A stretch of DNA of 64,000 nucleotides from Clostridium sp. C2-6-12 (GTDB lineage Bacteria; Bacillota; Clostridia; Clostridiales; Clostridiaceae), in the NCBI RefSeq assembly GCF_009928485.1, contig NZ_JAABNP010000010.1, positions 62,001 to 126,000 on the forward strand. Reading direction: 5' to 3'. Positions 20,049 through 29,192 of the stretch are shown piece after piece; position 1 is the stretch's first letter; each line of letters starts with the position of its first letter. Position numbers and translations under genes: made by a program. The notes under the pieces are model-generated. The model made no database searches and was not told the origin of the DNA. It saw only the letters and a list, made by a program, of their open reading frames with translations.

Positions 20049-20885
20049 CTATTTTGTTAAAAATACAAGACCACAACATCCAGGACCTGAATGTATACTT
20101 ACAGATGATCCAACTGGACATTCTACGTAATTAACATTATTAGTCTCTAGATACTCTTTAAGTGCTTCTTTAACTTCTATGTTGTGTACATTAATTAATA
20201 TAACTGGAACTTCTTCGTCCAAAGAAACTGCTTCTAAATCACTGATAATTTTTTTAATTGCTTTTTTATTTCCTCTAATTTTATCTTTTACAGCCATAAG
20301 GCCATCTTTTATTTCAAGTACCAACTTTATTCCAAGCATGCTTCCAACTATTCCAGCAGTTTTAGAAATTCTACCACCTCTAACAAGATATTCTAATGAT
20401 TCAAAATAAACTGAAAGCTTTATTTTGTCCTTCACAGTATTTAATACTTCTTCCATTTTCAAAATATCATAACCATCTTCTCTAAGCTTTGCTGCTTTCA
20501 AAACTAACATTCCAAGTGCAGCTGTAACATTTTGAGAATCAATTACAACTATATCTTCAGTCTCTAACATTTCTTTTGCAATACATGCTGATTGATATGT
20601 TCCACTCATTACCGAAGACATATGAATTGATATGATTTTATATCCTTCACTTAAATATTTTTTATATGCCTCAACAAATCTATTTGGTGTTACCTGAGCT
20701 GTAGTTGGCAATATATTTTCCTTTTCTATTCTTTCAAATACTTTATCTGAATTTATTTCAACTCCATCCAAATAGCTCTCTTCACCAAAATTTATTAATA
20801 GCGGTAAAACTACTACATCATATTTATCATATATTTCTTTGGATAAATCAGCAGTACTATCCGTTATGATTTTAATCTTTTCCAT
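20049..20885 (-). CDS. DegV family fatty-acid-binding protein
   Basis: A 278-residue DegV/FakB-type protein. ITDSTADLS at the N-terminus, TTAQVTPNRF and the SVMSGTYQSA loop are the family hallmarks for binding a fatty acid carboxylate. Proteins of this family hand fatty acids to a FakA kinase to make acyl phosphate for phospholipid synthesis. No FakA gene is near, and clostridia carry several DegV paralogues, so the exact role is open. It follows trmL by about 20 bases and is probably co-transcribed with it. Confidence 0.9.
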   Translation of the reverse strand: MEKIKIITDSTADLSKEIYDKYDVVVLPLLINFGEESYLDGVEINSDKVFERIEKENILPTTAQVTPNRFVEAYKKYLSEGYKIISIHMSSVMSGTYQSACIAKEMLETEDIVVIDSQNVTAALGMLVLKAAKLREDGYDILKMEEVLNTVKDKIKLSVYFESLEYLVRGGRISKTAGIVGSMLGIKLVLEIKDGLMAVKDKIRGNKKAIKKIISDLEAVSLDEEVPVILINVHNIEVKEALKEYLETNNVNYVECPVGSSVSIHSGPGCCGLVFLTK

Positions 20886-20905
20886 ATATCTTCATTCCTC
20901 TTCAT

Positions 20906-21367
20906 TTATTTCATATTAGGAAATCCTATTTGTCTTAAAGCTTCATAAGCGACTATTGCAACTGTATTTGATAAATTTAAACTTCTAGTACTTGTTTTTA
21001 CCATAGGAACTCTAAGTCCGGTATGTTGATTATGAACTTCCTCTGGAACTCCGCTTGTTTCTCTTCCAAACATTATAAAATCTCCAGATTCAAATGAAAT
21101 TTCATCAAAGTGTGTTCCACCATGTGTTGTTGCTAAATAGATTTTCTTATCACCATATTTTTTCATAAAATCTTCATAGCTTTCATGTATTTCTAGGTTC
21201 AAATCCTTCCAATAATCTAAGCCAGCTCTTTTCACCTGCTTTTCATTTATATCAAAACCCAATGGCTTTATTAAATGCAATTTACTATCTGTAAGAACGC
21301 AAGTTCTCGCAATATTCCCAGTATTTTGAGGGATTTCAGGGTTATATAATACTATATTTAAATTCAA
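20906..21367 (-). CDS. trmL: tRNA (cytidine(34)-2'-O)-methyltransferase
   Basis: A 153-residue SPOUT-fold methyltransferase of the TrmL/CspR group. It 2'-O-methylates the wobble base of Leu tRNAs. NTGNIARTC, MFGRETSGVPEE and VKTSTRSLNLSNTVAI form the conserved SAM knot. The start appears to be TTG, preceded by GGAG-type sequence. It is the first gene of a two-gene unit with degV. Confidence 0.93.
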   Translation of the reverse strand: MNLNIVLYNPEIPQNTGNIARTCVLTDSKLHLIKPLGFDINEKQVKRAGLDYWKDLNLEIHESYEDFMKKYGDKKIYLATTHGGTHFDEISFESGDFIMFGRETSGVPEEVHNQHTGLRVPMVKTSTRSLNLSNTVAIVAYEALRQIGFPNMK

Positions 21368-21491
21368 AACTCCACCTTCTCCTATTTCATAAAAATTGTC
21401 TGCTTACATTCTAAAATTATACTATATGGTTCAGAACAAGTCAAAAATATTGACTCTTGAGTATAGTAAATATTTAATTGATTGGAAATTC

Positions 21492-21544
21492 AAAGCATAT
21501 TTTCTTTAATTGATACTATAACCTTCTTAAAGAAAATATGCTTT
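21492..21544 (-). terminator. Long perfect hairpin after the VanW-type gene
   Basis: AAAGCATATTTTCTTTAA (21492-21509) and its exact complement (21527-21544) form an 18-bp stem with a 17-base loop. The T-run is weak, so termination is likely but not certain. Confidence 0.65.
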
Positions 21545-21586
21545 TATGATATATATAATCATTTAATTTTTAGTTAAATTTATTCT

Positions 21587-23107
21587 TTATTGAACTGGTG
21601 ATTGTTTTACTGGTGGCGGAGTAACTGCTGGTTTAGATGCTGCAGTAACTGGTGGCACTATTGTCGGAGTTTGCTCAGGCGTTGTAGTTGATGGTGTAGC
21701 AGATTGGGTTCCTTGTCTAACTATAATTCCAACACTTGCATAACTATCTGTTGCTACAATCTCTCTCTTTACTTCCACTCCATTTTCATACGTAATCTGA
21801 TATGATCTTGCTTTATACCCTGTCATTCCATTCCCATCTTTTTCTTCTTTCCCTACTGGTAAAGTATTATCGGGTACTACTTTAGTTTCTGGAGGTATAG
21901 TTTCAAGTATTTCATTTGCCATATCATATGTTTTCCCATTTAATGCAGTAGGATCACCATATATTGTATAAGTAACAACCTTTCCTGCCGTTGTTCCTTT
22001 AATGTAAATTGGAAAATCATAAACATTTTTGAACTTATAATCTAAATATCCATATGAAACTGTTGCATCAAGACCTGGCTGTGCATAACCAACTACCATT
22101 GAATGGTTTGTTCTTTCTGCAGATCTTAAATTCGCCTTCATTGCTGCTCTATAAAGAGTTGTTGATACCTGACAAATTCCTCCGCCAATACCTGGTTCTA
22201 CTTTATTTCCTACATATGTTCCTGCTTCTTGGTAACCTCTTTCTACTGTTCTAGGACCTACAACATCATTGAAACTAAAAGTCTCTCCTGGCATAATTAT
22301 AGTGCCATCTAATGCTTTTGTTGCTATTTCTATGTTATTACATCTTCCTGGTGCTGATGTAGAATAATTTGTTGAAAAAGTACCCATTATTCCTTTAATT
22401 TTTGATAAAGCTTCTTTTGTAACTCTTGGCTTAGTTGTTTCTACATCTAATGTTAGTTTATTATCAGAATTAACATCACCATTTATATTTTCTTTAAGTT
22501 TTTGATCTAATGTTTCTAAATTTACTGTTTTTCCTTCTATTTCTGGCTTAATTGAAATATTATTTCCATTTATACTAATCGAAGCATCTTTTGCAGCTTG
22601 AGCAACCTCTTTTTGCAATTTCACCTCATATTCTTTTAACTTTTCTTCATTATAAGAAAAATCTAAGGGTATTATATTCTTATTATTCTCCCCATTTTTT
22701 ATAGTCCTATACTTTTTAAAAGTTCCGTCATCTCTTCCAAAACTGTAAGCTTTTTCTACTGTTGTATCTATATCATATTTAGGCATTATATCTGAATAAA
22801 TAAGTTCGTATTGCTTGTCCCCTATTGATATAGGTAATTTTTTCTTACCGATAGCATCAGTAAAGCTTTCAGCAAGCTTATTTGTAGCTTCTTCTTTAGT
22901 CATGCCTCCAAGATTTACATCTTGTACAGTTACCCCTGGATATATTTTATCATCCCACTCTTTAGTTATACCCTTTATTGATACTGAATATGCAATCATA
23001 GATGCAATAGTTATTACTATGAACGCTGATACAGCTAAAGTGATTTTCTTTCGTTTGTTAGCAGCTTTTCTAGCTGCTAGTTTTCTTTTTCCAGTACCTT
23101 TTTCCAC
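21587..23107 (-). CDS. VanW family protein with peptidoglycan-binding-like domain, membrane anchored
   Basis: About 506 residues. A basic N-terminus leads into one membrane segment (about residues 22-42), so the rest is outside. Two segments around residues 50-250 resemble the peptidoglycan-binding domain of YoaR-type proteins. The VanW domain follows (FSTNYSTSAPGRCNNI, PGETFSFNDVVGPRT, GIGGGICQVSTTLYRAA). The tail is rich in Pro, Thr and Val. The molecular function of VanW proteins is not established; a cell-wall role is assumed. I use the GTG at 23107, eight bases after AAAGGAG. It is probably monocistronic. Confidence 0.85.
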   Translation of the reverse strand: MEKGTGKRKLAARKAANKRKKITLAVSAFIVITIASMIAYSVSIKGITKEWDDKIYPGVTVQDVNLGGMTKEEATNKLAESFTDAIGKKKLPISIGDKQYELIYSDIMPKYDIDTTVEKAYSFGRDDGTFKKYRTIKNGENNKNIIPLDFSYNEEKLKEYEVKLQKEVAQAAKDASISINGNNISIKPEIEGKTVNLETLDQKLKENINGDVNSDNKLTLDVETTKPRVTKEALSKIKGIMGTFSTNYSTSAPGRCNNIEIATKALDGTIIMPGETFSFNDVVGPRTVERGYQEAGTYVGNKVEPGIGGGICQVSTTLYRAAMKANLRSAERTNHSMVVGYAQPGLDATVSYGYLDYKFKNVYDFPIYIKGTTAGKVVTYTIYGDPTALNGKTYDMANEILETIPPETKVVPDNTLPVGKEEKDGNGMTGYKARSYQITYENGVEVKREIVATDSYASVGIIVRQGTQSATPSTTTPEQTPTIVPPVTAASKPAVTPPPVKQSPVQ

Positions 23108-23242
23108 TCGTTCTTCTCCTTTCAAAAAATTTTGTATTTCGGCAATCTAAAATTCTTATATATAGTATAATATTATTCCTTTTAGACACTATATTGATTA
23201 TAATTTACATTATTCCTAAATTGTCATCAATATTTCCATTAT

Positions 23243-23299
23243 ATCATATTCCAACTATTATATGATACTACATTATATTATACAAAGTTGGAATATGAT
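23243..23299 (-). terminator. 14-bp perfect inverted repeat after the GH25 gene
   Basis: ATCATATTCCAACT (23243-23256) pairs perfectly with AGTTGGAATATGAT (23286-23299) across a 29-base loop. It begins shortly after the GH25 stop. No T-run follows, so it may stabilise the 3' end rather than terminate. Confidence 0.5.
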
Positions 23300-23312
23300 T
23301 TGAGTCCTATTT

Positions 23313-24254
23313 TTATAAATTTACTTTTGCTCGTGTTTTCGAAGTTTCTCCATCGTAATCAAAGGCTTCAATTGAAACTTCCACAGGTACATTCTTTGCT
23401 AATTTAATTTTATTTTTAGATATTAGATAATTTGTCGCATTTTCGTCTACTGTACCAACCCATTCTTTATTTAAAAATATATTATATCCTAATAAATCTG
23501 CATCTTTGTTTTTATTCCAAGATACATATATACTTCCGTCTTGGAATCTAGCTTCTAATCCAGTTACAACATCTGGTTGAGTAAGTAAATCTATGTTGTT
23601 TGGTCCCCAGTTTGCATCTACAGGATTTCCAACACCTTGAACTATTTGATCTTCACTATATTGCCAAATCCTCCACCTTGTCCATCCCCCAACATTAGGC
23701 GGAAATTTAGGATTAATAGGAATTTTGGTATACATAGCTATCCATAGCGGCATATCTTTTAGTGGATATCCACGCCCTGCTATATAAAAGTTATCGTATA
23801 GTTCTATAAAATTTGTACCTGTATAAATCATTAGCCTTCTTCGTGTTTTTCTTTCAAACCTTTTTCTAAATCTATCAATCCAGTCAATCAATACTCTTGT
23901 AGGTATTGATTTATCTAATGGTGCTTCTACATCTATAACTGGAAATAAATCTCCATAATCATTTTTCCCAAAACCTTGCTGCAATGCATCAATAAAATCA
24001 TCACATTGTCTATCCGCATCAGTTAAATCATAGGATGGTAACGAAAAGTGATATGCTCCTACTGGAATTCCATAATTTCTGCTGGCTGCTGCAAATTCTA
24101 CAAATTTTCTATCTAATCTAAATCTTCCTGTTGCAGAACCAGAAGCTCTTAAATACAAGAAATCTACTTTCGTTGCTAAAACATCAAATTGAACACTTTG
24201 AGTATACTCATTTATATCTACTCCAAAACGACTGTTAGGATTTTTGTCTTGCAT
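23313..24254 (-). CDS. Glycoside hydrolase family 25 (muramidase-like) protein with C-terminal Fn3-like domain
   Basis: A 313-residue protein. Residues 9-215 match GH25 lysozymes: GVDINEY with Asp13, LYLRASGSATG, VGAYHF, and the catalytic DxE in PVIDVEAP (Asp108/Glu110), then WRIWQYS. Residues 220-313 look like a fibronectin type III domain. There is no signal peptide or membrane segment, unlike secreted autolysins. It could be a prophage relic, a spore or mother-cell enzyme, or leave by a non-Sec route. No holin or phage genes are nearby. GGAGG precedes the ATG. Confidence 0.88.
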   Translation of the reverse strand: MQDKNPNSRFGVDINEYTQSVQFDVLATKVDFLYLRASGSATGRFRLDRKFVEFAAASRNYGIPVGAYHFSLPSYDLTDADRQCDDFIDALQQGFGKNDYGDLFPVIDVEAPLDKSIPTRVLIDWIDRFRKRFERKTRRRLMIYTGTNFIELYDNFYIAGRGYPLKDMPLWIAMYTKIPINPKFPPNVGGWTRWRIWQYSEDQIVQGVGNPVDANWGPNNIDLLTQPDVVTGLEARFQDGSIYVSWNKNKDADLLGYNIFLNKEWVGTVDENATNYLISKNKIKLAKNVPVEVSIEAFDYDGETSKTRAKVNL

Positions 24255-24302
24255 ATTTCCTCCAAATAAAAATACTTCTCTAATATAAATATTAAATTAT
24301 AT

Positions 24303-24340
24303 AAAAAAAAGTACCTATAATTAATAAATTAATTATAGGT
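24303..24340 (-). terminator. Terminator overlapping the stop codon of the VanS-type kinase
   Basis: ACCTATAATTAAT pairs with ATTAATTATAGGT around a two-base loop, followed on the - strand by eight T. The kinase stop codon (24333-24335) lies inside the first arm of the stem. Confidence 0.85.
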
Positions 24341-25838
24341 TTAATTGTACATAAAAGCTTATATTGTCCCCTATTGATTCAGCCCATATCTTACCTTCAT
24401 GTAATTCAACTATATTTTTAGAAATTGCAAGTCCAAGACCTGAACCACCTGTATTAGTATTTCTTGATTCATCCAATCTATAAAATCTATCAAATAGCTT
24501 TTCTGTTTTTTCTTTTGATAAATGATCTCCTTTATTTCTAAATACCACAATAGCAGTATTATCTTTTTCATATAATCCAATTAATATTTCACCTGGTTTA
24601 TATGAGTATTTTATTGCATTAGTTATTAGATTTTCAAAGACTCTCAACATTTTTAATGTATCTATTACAACAGATATTTTCTCCGATTCGAATTTTTTAT
24701 AAACCGTCAAATTATTTTCATCAAGCATTGGTGTTAATTCTTCTATTAATTGGGATAAAAATTCTGCTAAATTAATCTTAGTTTTATTTAGAGTAATTCC
24801 ATTATTATTTAGCTTTGTATATTCAAATAAGTCTTCAATCAGTAGTTTCAATCTTTCTGCTTTACTAAAGGCTATATTTAAATATTCTTTCATTTCCTCT
24901 TCATCTTTATATCTATGCTGAATTACAAGCCCCAAATACCCCATTACAGAAGTTAAAGGCGTCCTTAGATCATGAGACACATTAGTTATTAAATCTGTCT
25001 TTGTTTTTTCTGCATCTCTTTCAGCATTAATTTTCTGCCCTATTTCTTTAGCCATATAATTTATATTATAAGCAATATTCTTAATTTCATCTGTTCCTTT
25101 TTCCTTAATTCTGTAATTTAGATTTCCACTTGCTATTATCTTAAGACCTGTTGCAATTTCATCTAAATATTTCATTTTACTATTAGTTATAACGACAAAG
25201 GAAACAATAAAAACTATAACAGTAAGAAGTAATGCTAAAGAAGAATTCGAAGTATTAACAACATTATATGTTATAGTTGCTTCAGGAATCTTGGAATATA
25301 TTAAATAAATTCTCTCTTCTCCTATCTTTAACGGCATTATATAGTTTTTTTCCTTAGCAACACTAACTTTCTCATAGTCAGCATTTGTCATAGCACTTTT
25401 TAGTGCACTATATATATCTATATTTTCTTCAACAACATTTGAAGTCTTATATAATATTTTCCCATCCAAATCAGTTATATAACTTTTTTCACCATTTGAT
25501 ACACTGGATAAAATCTTTTGTATTTTATCTTTATCCTTTATTGACAAGTTTTTTTCTGATTCAATTTGCTTTGCTAAATCACCAGCTACTCTTTCACTTG
25601 AATCATAATCATACTTGATTTGTGGTTCATTATATTCTCGTTTTAAAATATTATTGGTAAAACTATAAAAGATAAATGATATCAGAAAGCATATTCCAAT
25701 AACCATCATAAGTTCAAATCTAATACTCTTTTCAATTTTCTCTTTTACATAACTGACAAAATCCTCAATAAACATTAATATTGGCGAGCTAATTTTTTTA
25801 CTTAAATTAACCTTATTTTTTCCGTTGTTACTTTTCAA
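24333..25838 (-). CDS. Two-component sensor histidine kinase, VanS/PhoR-like
   Basis: About 501 residues: cytoplasmic N-tail, membrane segment 43-61, an extracellular sensor of about 135 residues, a second membrane segment near 200-218, HAMP, HisKA with NVSHDLRTPL (His289), and HATPase with NAIKYS and GGSGLGLAI. It autophosphorylates and passes phosphate to the response regulator directly upstream, whose end it overlaps by 11 bases. The start appears to be TTG after GGGGTAGGA. The signal is not known. VanS-like labels are common for such kinases and do not imply vancomycin resistance. Confidence 0.92.
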   Translation of the reverse strand: MKSNNGKNKVNLSKKISSPILMFIEDFVSYVKEKIEKSIRFELMMVIGICFLISFIFYSFTNNILKREYNEPQIKYDYDSSERVAGDLAKQIESEKNLSIKDKDKIQKILSSVSNGEKSYITDLDGKILYKTSNVVEENIDIYSALKSAMTNADYEKVSVAKEKNYIMPLKIGEERIYLIYSKIPEATITYNVVNTSNSSLALLLTVIVFIVSFVVITNSKMKYLDEIATGLKIIASGNLNYRIKEKGTDEIKNIAYNINYMAKEIGQKINAERDAEKTKTDLITNVSHDLRTPLTSVMGYLGLVIQHRYKDEEEMKEYLNIAFSKAERLKLLIEDLFEYTKLNNNGITLNKTKINLAEFLSQLIEELTPMLDENNLTVYKKFESEKISVVIDTLKMLRVFENLITNAIKYSYKPGEILIGLYEKDNTAIVVFRNKGDHLSKEKTEKLFDRFYRLDESRNTNTGGSGLGLAISKNIVELHEGKIWAESIGDNISFYVQLNL

Positions 25839-26532
25839 TTTTGTATCCTACCCCCCAAACTGTTTTTATAAATCTAGGATTTCTTGGATCCTCCTCTATT
25901 TTTTCTCTTATTTTTCTTATATGAACCATTACAGTATTATCTGAAGTCATGAATTCTTGATTCCAAACACTTTCATAAATATTTTCTATAGAAAAAACTT
26001 TCCCCCTACTTTTTGCAAGTAGTGATAAAATATCAAATTCAGTAGGTGTTAATTTTAACAAATTATCGCCCAAAGTAACTTCGTGAGTTTCCAAATTTAT
26101 TGTCAAATCATCTATGTGTATTACATTATTATTTTCTTCTGATACTTCTGCTTTTTTTCCAAACTTATAAAATCTTCTAAGCTGAGATTTTACTCTTGCA
26201 ACAAGTTCTAATGGATTAAATGGCTTTGTTAAATAATCATCTGCTCCCATATTAAGTCCTAAAATCTTATCAATATCTTCACTTTTAGCAGATAACATTA
26301 TAATAGGCATTTCCTTCATTTCTCTTATTTTTAAACATGTTTCTATTCCATTTAGATTAGGCATCATTACATCTAAAATTATTAAATCTACTTCATTCTT
26401 TTGAATAATTTCAATAGATTCTAATCCATCACAAGCCTTTATAGTATTGTATCCATCACCTTTAAGATATATATCAACTAAATCTCTTATTTCCTTTTCA
26501 TCATCAACAATTAAAATAGTTCCCTTTTCCAA
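25828..26532 (-). CDS. OmpR-family response regulator
   Basis: About 234 residues. The receiver domain has the acidic pair in IVDDE, phospho-acceptor Asp in IILDVMMP and Lys in LTKPFNP. The C-terminal winged helix has LTPTEFDILSLL and TVMVHIRKIREKI, ending with TVWGVGYKIEK. I prefer the TTG at 26532: AGAGGAG directly abuts the ATG at 26541 but is well spaced for the TTG. It is co-transcribed with the kinase at 24333-25838. Target genes are unknown. Confidence 0.93.
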   Translation of the reverse strand: MEKGTILIVDDEKEIRDLVDIYLKGDGYNTIKACDGLESIEIIQKNEVDLIILDVMMPNLNGIETCLKIREMKEMPIIMLSAKSEDIDKILGLNMGADDYLTKPFNPLELVARVKSQLRRFYKFGKKAEVSEENNNVIHIDDLTINLETHEVTLGDNLLKLTPTEFDILSLLAKSRGKVFSIENIYESVWNQEFMTSDNTVMVHIRKIREKIEEDPRNPRFIKTVWGVGYKIEK

Positions 26533-26702
26533 AAAAGTCATCTCCTCTAAAATTTATTCTGATTAAATTCTACTATAAATTTATTTTAACTGAAATACCT
26601 TAATAAATTTACTAACAGTTCTTAATATTTTCTAAATTATATTACCAAGTATGTTTTACCTTATCTCTGAAAACTTAATCCACGTTTTCTTATTATATAA
26701 AT

Positions 26703-26752
26703 CTTCAAAAATATAAGATTATAGAATAACCAATTCCATAATCTTATATACA
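26703..26752 (-). terminator. Terminator of the ABC-F gene
   Basis: TATAAGATTAT-GAAT and its complement pair around a short loop, with one mismatch, and ATTTTTG follows on the - strand. It is about 120 bases after the ABC-F stop, with a repeat copy between. Confidence 0.65.
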
Positions 26753-26778
26753 ATAAATCTAATTAAAAAATTCTGAAG

Positions 26779-26824
26779 TAAAAGTGAGAGTTCAAATTTT
26801 ACGTTAGGAAACATGAACTTTCTA
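26779..26824 (+). repeat. Dispersed intergenic repeat, copy A
   Basis: AAAAGTGAGAGTTCAAATTT at 26780 matches AAAAGTGAGAATCCAAATTT at 60181 in 18 of 20 bases. Both copies then run through a variable stretch of similar length to GAACTTTCT. AGAGTTC and GAACTTTCT within the copy can pair. Strand refers to the orientation given here. Confidence 0.55.
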
Positions 26825-26869
26825 TTTGGAATTTCTTCATTCAAATCATAATTTCTAACTTACAAATTA

Positions 26870-28792
26870 TTAACTAATTGAAGCTTCTTCCCATTCTTCA
26901 TAAAGTTTTTCTATATTTTCTTCAAGAGCTTTTATTTCCTTATTTACTCTTTCACTTTCCGCTGGATTGGAATAAATCTCTTCTCTGCAAAGATCCTCTT
27001 GCAATTTTTGAAGCATTTCTTCGCTTTTGCTTATCCTATTTTCTATTTCCTTAATTTCATTTTGTTTCGCTTTAGCTTCTTTATCTAAAGCTTTTTTCTT
27101 TTTCTTTTCTTCATTTAACTGAGTTTTAGTTTTTCCTGTTGCCAAACTTTCATAAGTTTCGAATCTTTGCGGATTCTTTTTCTTTTCCATATAATAAGTG
27201 TAATTACCTAGATATTCGCTTGCACCATCTTCCTGCAATTCTAATATTCTGTTAATCACTTTATTTAAAAAATATCTATCATGGGAAATTACGATCAAAG
27301 TACCATCATAGCTTAATATTGCTTCTTCAAGTGCTTCTCTTGATGGAATATCAAGATGATTTGTAGGTTCGTCTAAAAGAAGGAGATTTGATTGAGATAA
27401 CATTAATTTCAATAAATTTATTCTGCACTTTTCTCCACCGCTAAGTTTATTTATTTCTTTGAAGACATCATCACCTCTAAATAAAAAAGACCCTAAATAT
27501 CCTCTTAATTGACTTGTGGTTAATTCCGGAAAATCATCCCATACTTCATCCAATATTGTTTTATCTAAATTAAGATTTGATTGCTCTTGATCATAATATC
27601 CAACATTAACATTTACTCCAAGCACCTTTACACCAGAATCACTCTTGATTTTATCCATTATTATATTAAATAATGTTGTTTTACCACGCCCATTTTCACC
27701 TATTAATGCTATTTTTTCTCCCCTCTTTAAGTCAAAGGATAAATCAGAAAATAATTTTTTCTCTCCATAACTCTTAGCCAATTTTTCAATATGCAACACA
27801 TCATATCCACTTTTAACTGATGCTTCAAATTTAATTTTAGATGCACTTTTTTCTTTATCAGGCGCATCTAAAATTTCAATTTTATCAAGTGCTTTCTCTC
27901 TACTTTCAGCCGCTTTTATACTTTTTTCTCTATTAAAAGATCTAAATTTTTCTATTATAGCTTCTTGCCTTTTTATCTCTGCTTGTTGAAGATTGTAAGC
28001 TTTTAATTTTGCTTCTTGATCTTTTTTCATTAGATCTAAAGCTTTAGTATAAAAAGCATTATAGCAATTCACATGTCCATTTATAACTTGAAAAGTAGCT
28101 GTTGTTACTGAATCTAAGAAAAATCTATCATGGGAAATTACTATTACAGTTCCTTTATAAGTTTTTAAATATTCTTCAAGCCATTCTATAGCTTCTAAAT
28201 CCAAGTGGTTTGTAGGCTCATCAAGTAATAAAATATCAGGATTTAAAAGTAATAACTTACAAAGTGCAACTCTAGTTTTTTGACCTCCGCTTAATGTAGA
28301 AATTAATTTATTAAAATCCTCTTCTACAAAGCCAAGACCCTTAATTACACGTGATATTTCACCCTTGTAAGTATATCCGCCTCTGTTTTGATATAAATCC
28401 TGGGCTGTACCATAATCTTTTATGATCTTTTCATGATAAGCAGCATTATTTTCATCATAGGGTTCATTCATCTTTACTTCTAGCTCTAAAATCTTCTTTT
28501 CCAAATTTATAAGATCTTGAAATACAAGCAACATTTCATCATAAATAGTATTAGTTGATTCTAAGGCTAAGTGCTGAGCAAGATATCCTAAAGATTTATT
28601 TCTATCTATAAAAATTTCTCCATCATCTTGGGAAATTTCTTTTGAAAGTATCTTAAACAAGGTTGTTTTTCCTTCACCATTTGAACCAATTATTCCAACT
28701 TTGTCTCCCTCATTAATTGAAAATGTTATATCCTTTAAAATAGTATTTATTCCATAACTTTTACATATGTTTTTACAACTTAAGACTATCAT
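26870..28792 (-). CDS. ABC-F family ATPase (ribosome-associated type)
   Basis: A 640-residue protein with two ABC cassettes and no membrane segment. Cassette 1 has GSNGEGKTT, LSGGQKTR and LLLDEPTNHLDLE; cassette 2 has GENGRGKTT, LSGGEKCR and LLLDEPTNHLDIP. A charged linker lies between them, and the C-terminal 90 residues form a Lys/Glu-rich coiled coil. ABC-F proteins act at the ribosomal E site in translation or antibiotic protection. The layout is like housekeeping YdiF/Uup types, so resistance should not be assumed. GGAGG precedes the ATG. Confidence 0.92.
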   Translation of the reverse strand: MIVLSCKNICKSYGINTILKDITFSINEGDKVGIIGSNGEGKTTLFKILSKEISQDDGEIFIDRNKSLGYLAQHLALESTNTIYDEMLLVFQDLINLEKKILELEVKMNEPYDENNAAYHEKIIKDYGTAQDLYQNRGGYTYKGEISRVIKGLGFVEEDFNKLISTLSGGQKTRVALCKLLLLNPDILLLDEPTNHLDLEAIEWLEEYLKTYKGTVIVISHDRFFLDSVTTATFQVINGHVNCYNAFYTKALDLMKKDQEAKLKAYNLQQAEIKRQEAIIEKFRSFNREKSIKAAESREKALDKIEILDAPDKEKSASKIKFEASVKSGYDVLHIEKLAKSYGEKKLFSDLSFDLKRGEKIALIGENGRGKTTLFNIIMDKIKSDSGVKVLGVNVNVGYYDQEQSNLNLDKTILDEVWDDFPELTTSQLRGYLGSFLFRGDDVFKEINKLSGGEKCRINLLKLMLSQSNLLLLDEPTNHLDIPSREALEEAILSYDGTLIVISHDRYFLNKVINRILELQEDGASEYLGNYTYYMEKKKNPQRFETYESLATGKTKTQLNEEKKKKKALDKEAKAKQNEIKEIENRISKSEEMLQKLQEDLCREEIYSNPAESERVNKEIKALEENIEKLYEEWEEASIS

Positions 28793-29192
28793 TTTTTATC
28801 CTCCAGTAGTTTAACTGAAAACCCAAACATCATTTTTCAACATAAAGATATCCTTCTTTCATGTTTAAATAATATTTCTATCCCTTATTAATTTATCATG
28901 CACTAAAAAAGTTCAGTCTTACACTTAACAATTTCGTGATTATTTTTAATATACACATTTTTATATGTATGGATTCTCTGAAATTCTAAAATAATTATAC
29001 TATTTAATATGGTTTATAGCAATTTAACCTTACCTATATAGTTCTGCACCTTTTTATTGCCTTTGAAGCTTTTGATTAAATAATAATTTTATTTAAAGTC
29101 ACTAGCCTATTAATTATATGCTAATAGATAAAATTTGGATTATTTTTTATTTTGATTTATAATTAAATTATAGTATTATCAGGAGGAAAGAA
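28793..29192. other. Divergent intergenic region, ABC-F / TetR
   Basis: About 400 AT-rich bases separating two divergent genes. A TATAGT lies about 20 bases before the TetR ribosome site. I found no clear palindrome, small gene or terminator. Confidence 0.4.

Larger units (their letters stand above)
26533..26869. other. Intergenic region with a terminator and a dispersed repeat copy
   Basis: It holds the ABC-F terminator (26703-26752) and a repeat-like segment (26779-26824) that resembles 60180-60225. I see no gene. Confidence 0.6.

Noticed and set aside
23313-24254. Prophage lysis module
   Set aside because: No holin, tail or integrase genes; flanked by ordinary chromosomal genes.
24333-26532. 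Vancomycin resistance locus (VanS/VanR-like plus VanW and ddl)
   Set aside because: VanS-type similarity is generic, no vanHAX genes are present, and ddl is an ordinary ligase 8 kb away.
26870-28792. Antibiotic-resistance ABC-F gene
   Set aside because: Domain layout fits housekeeping ABC-F proteins, and no resistance context is present.
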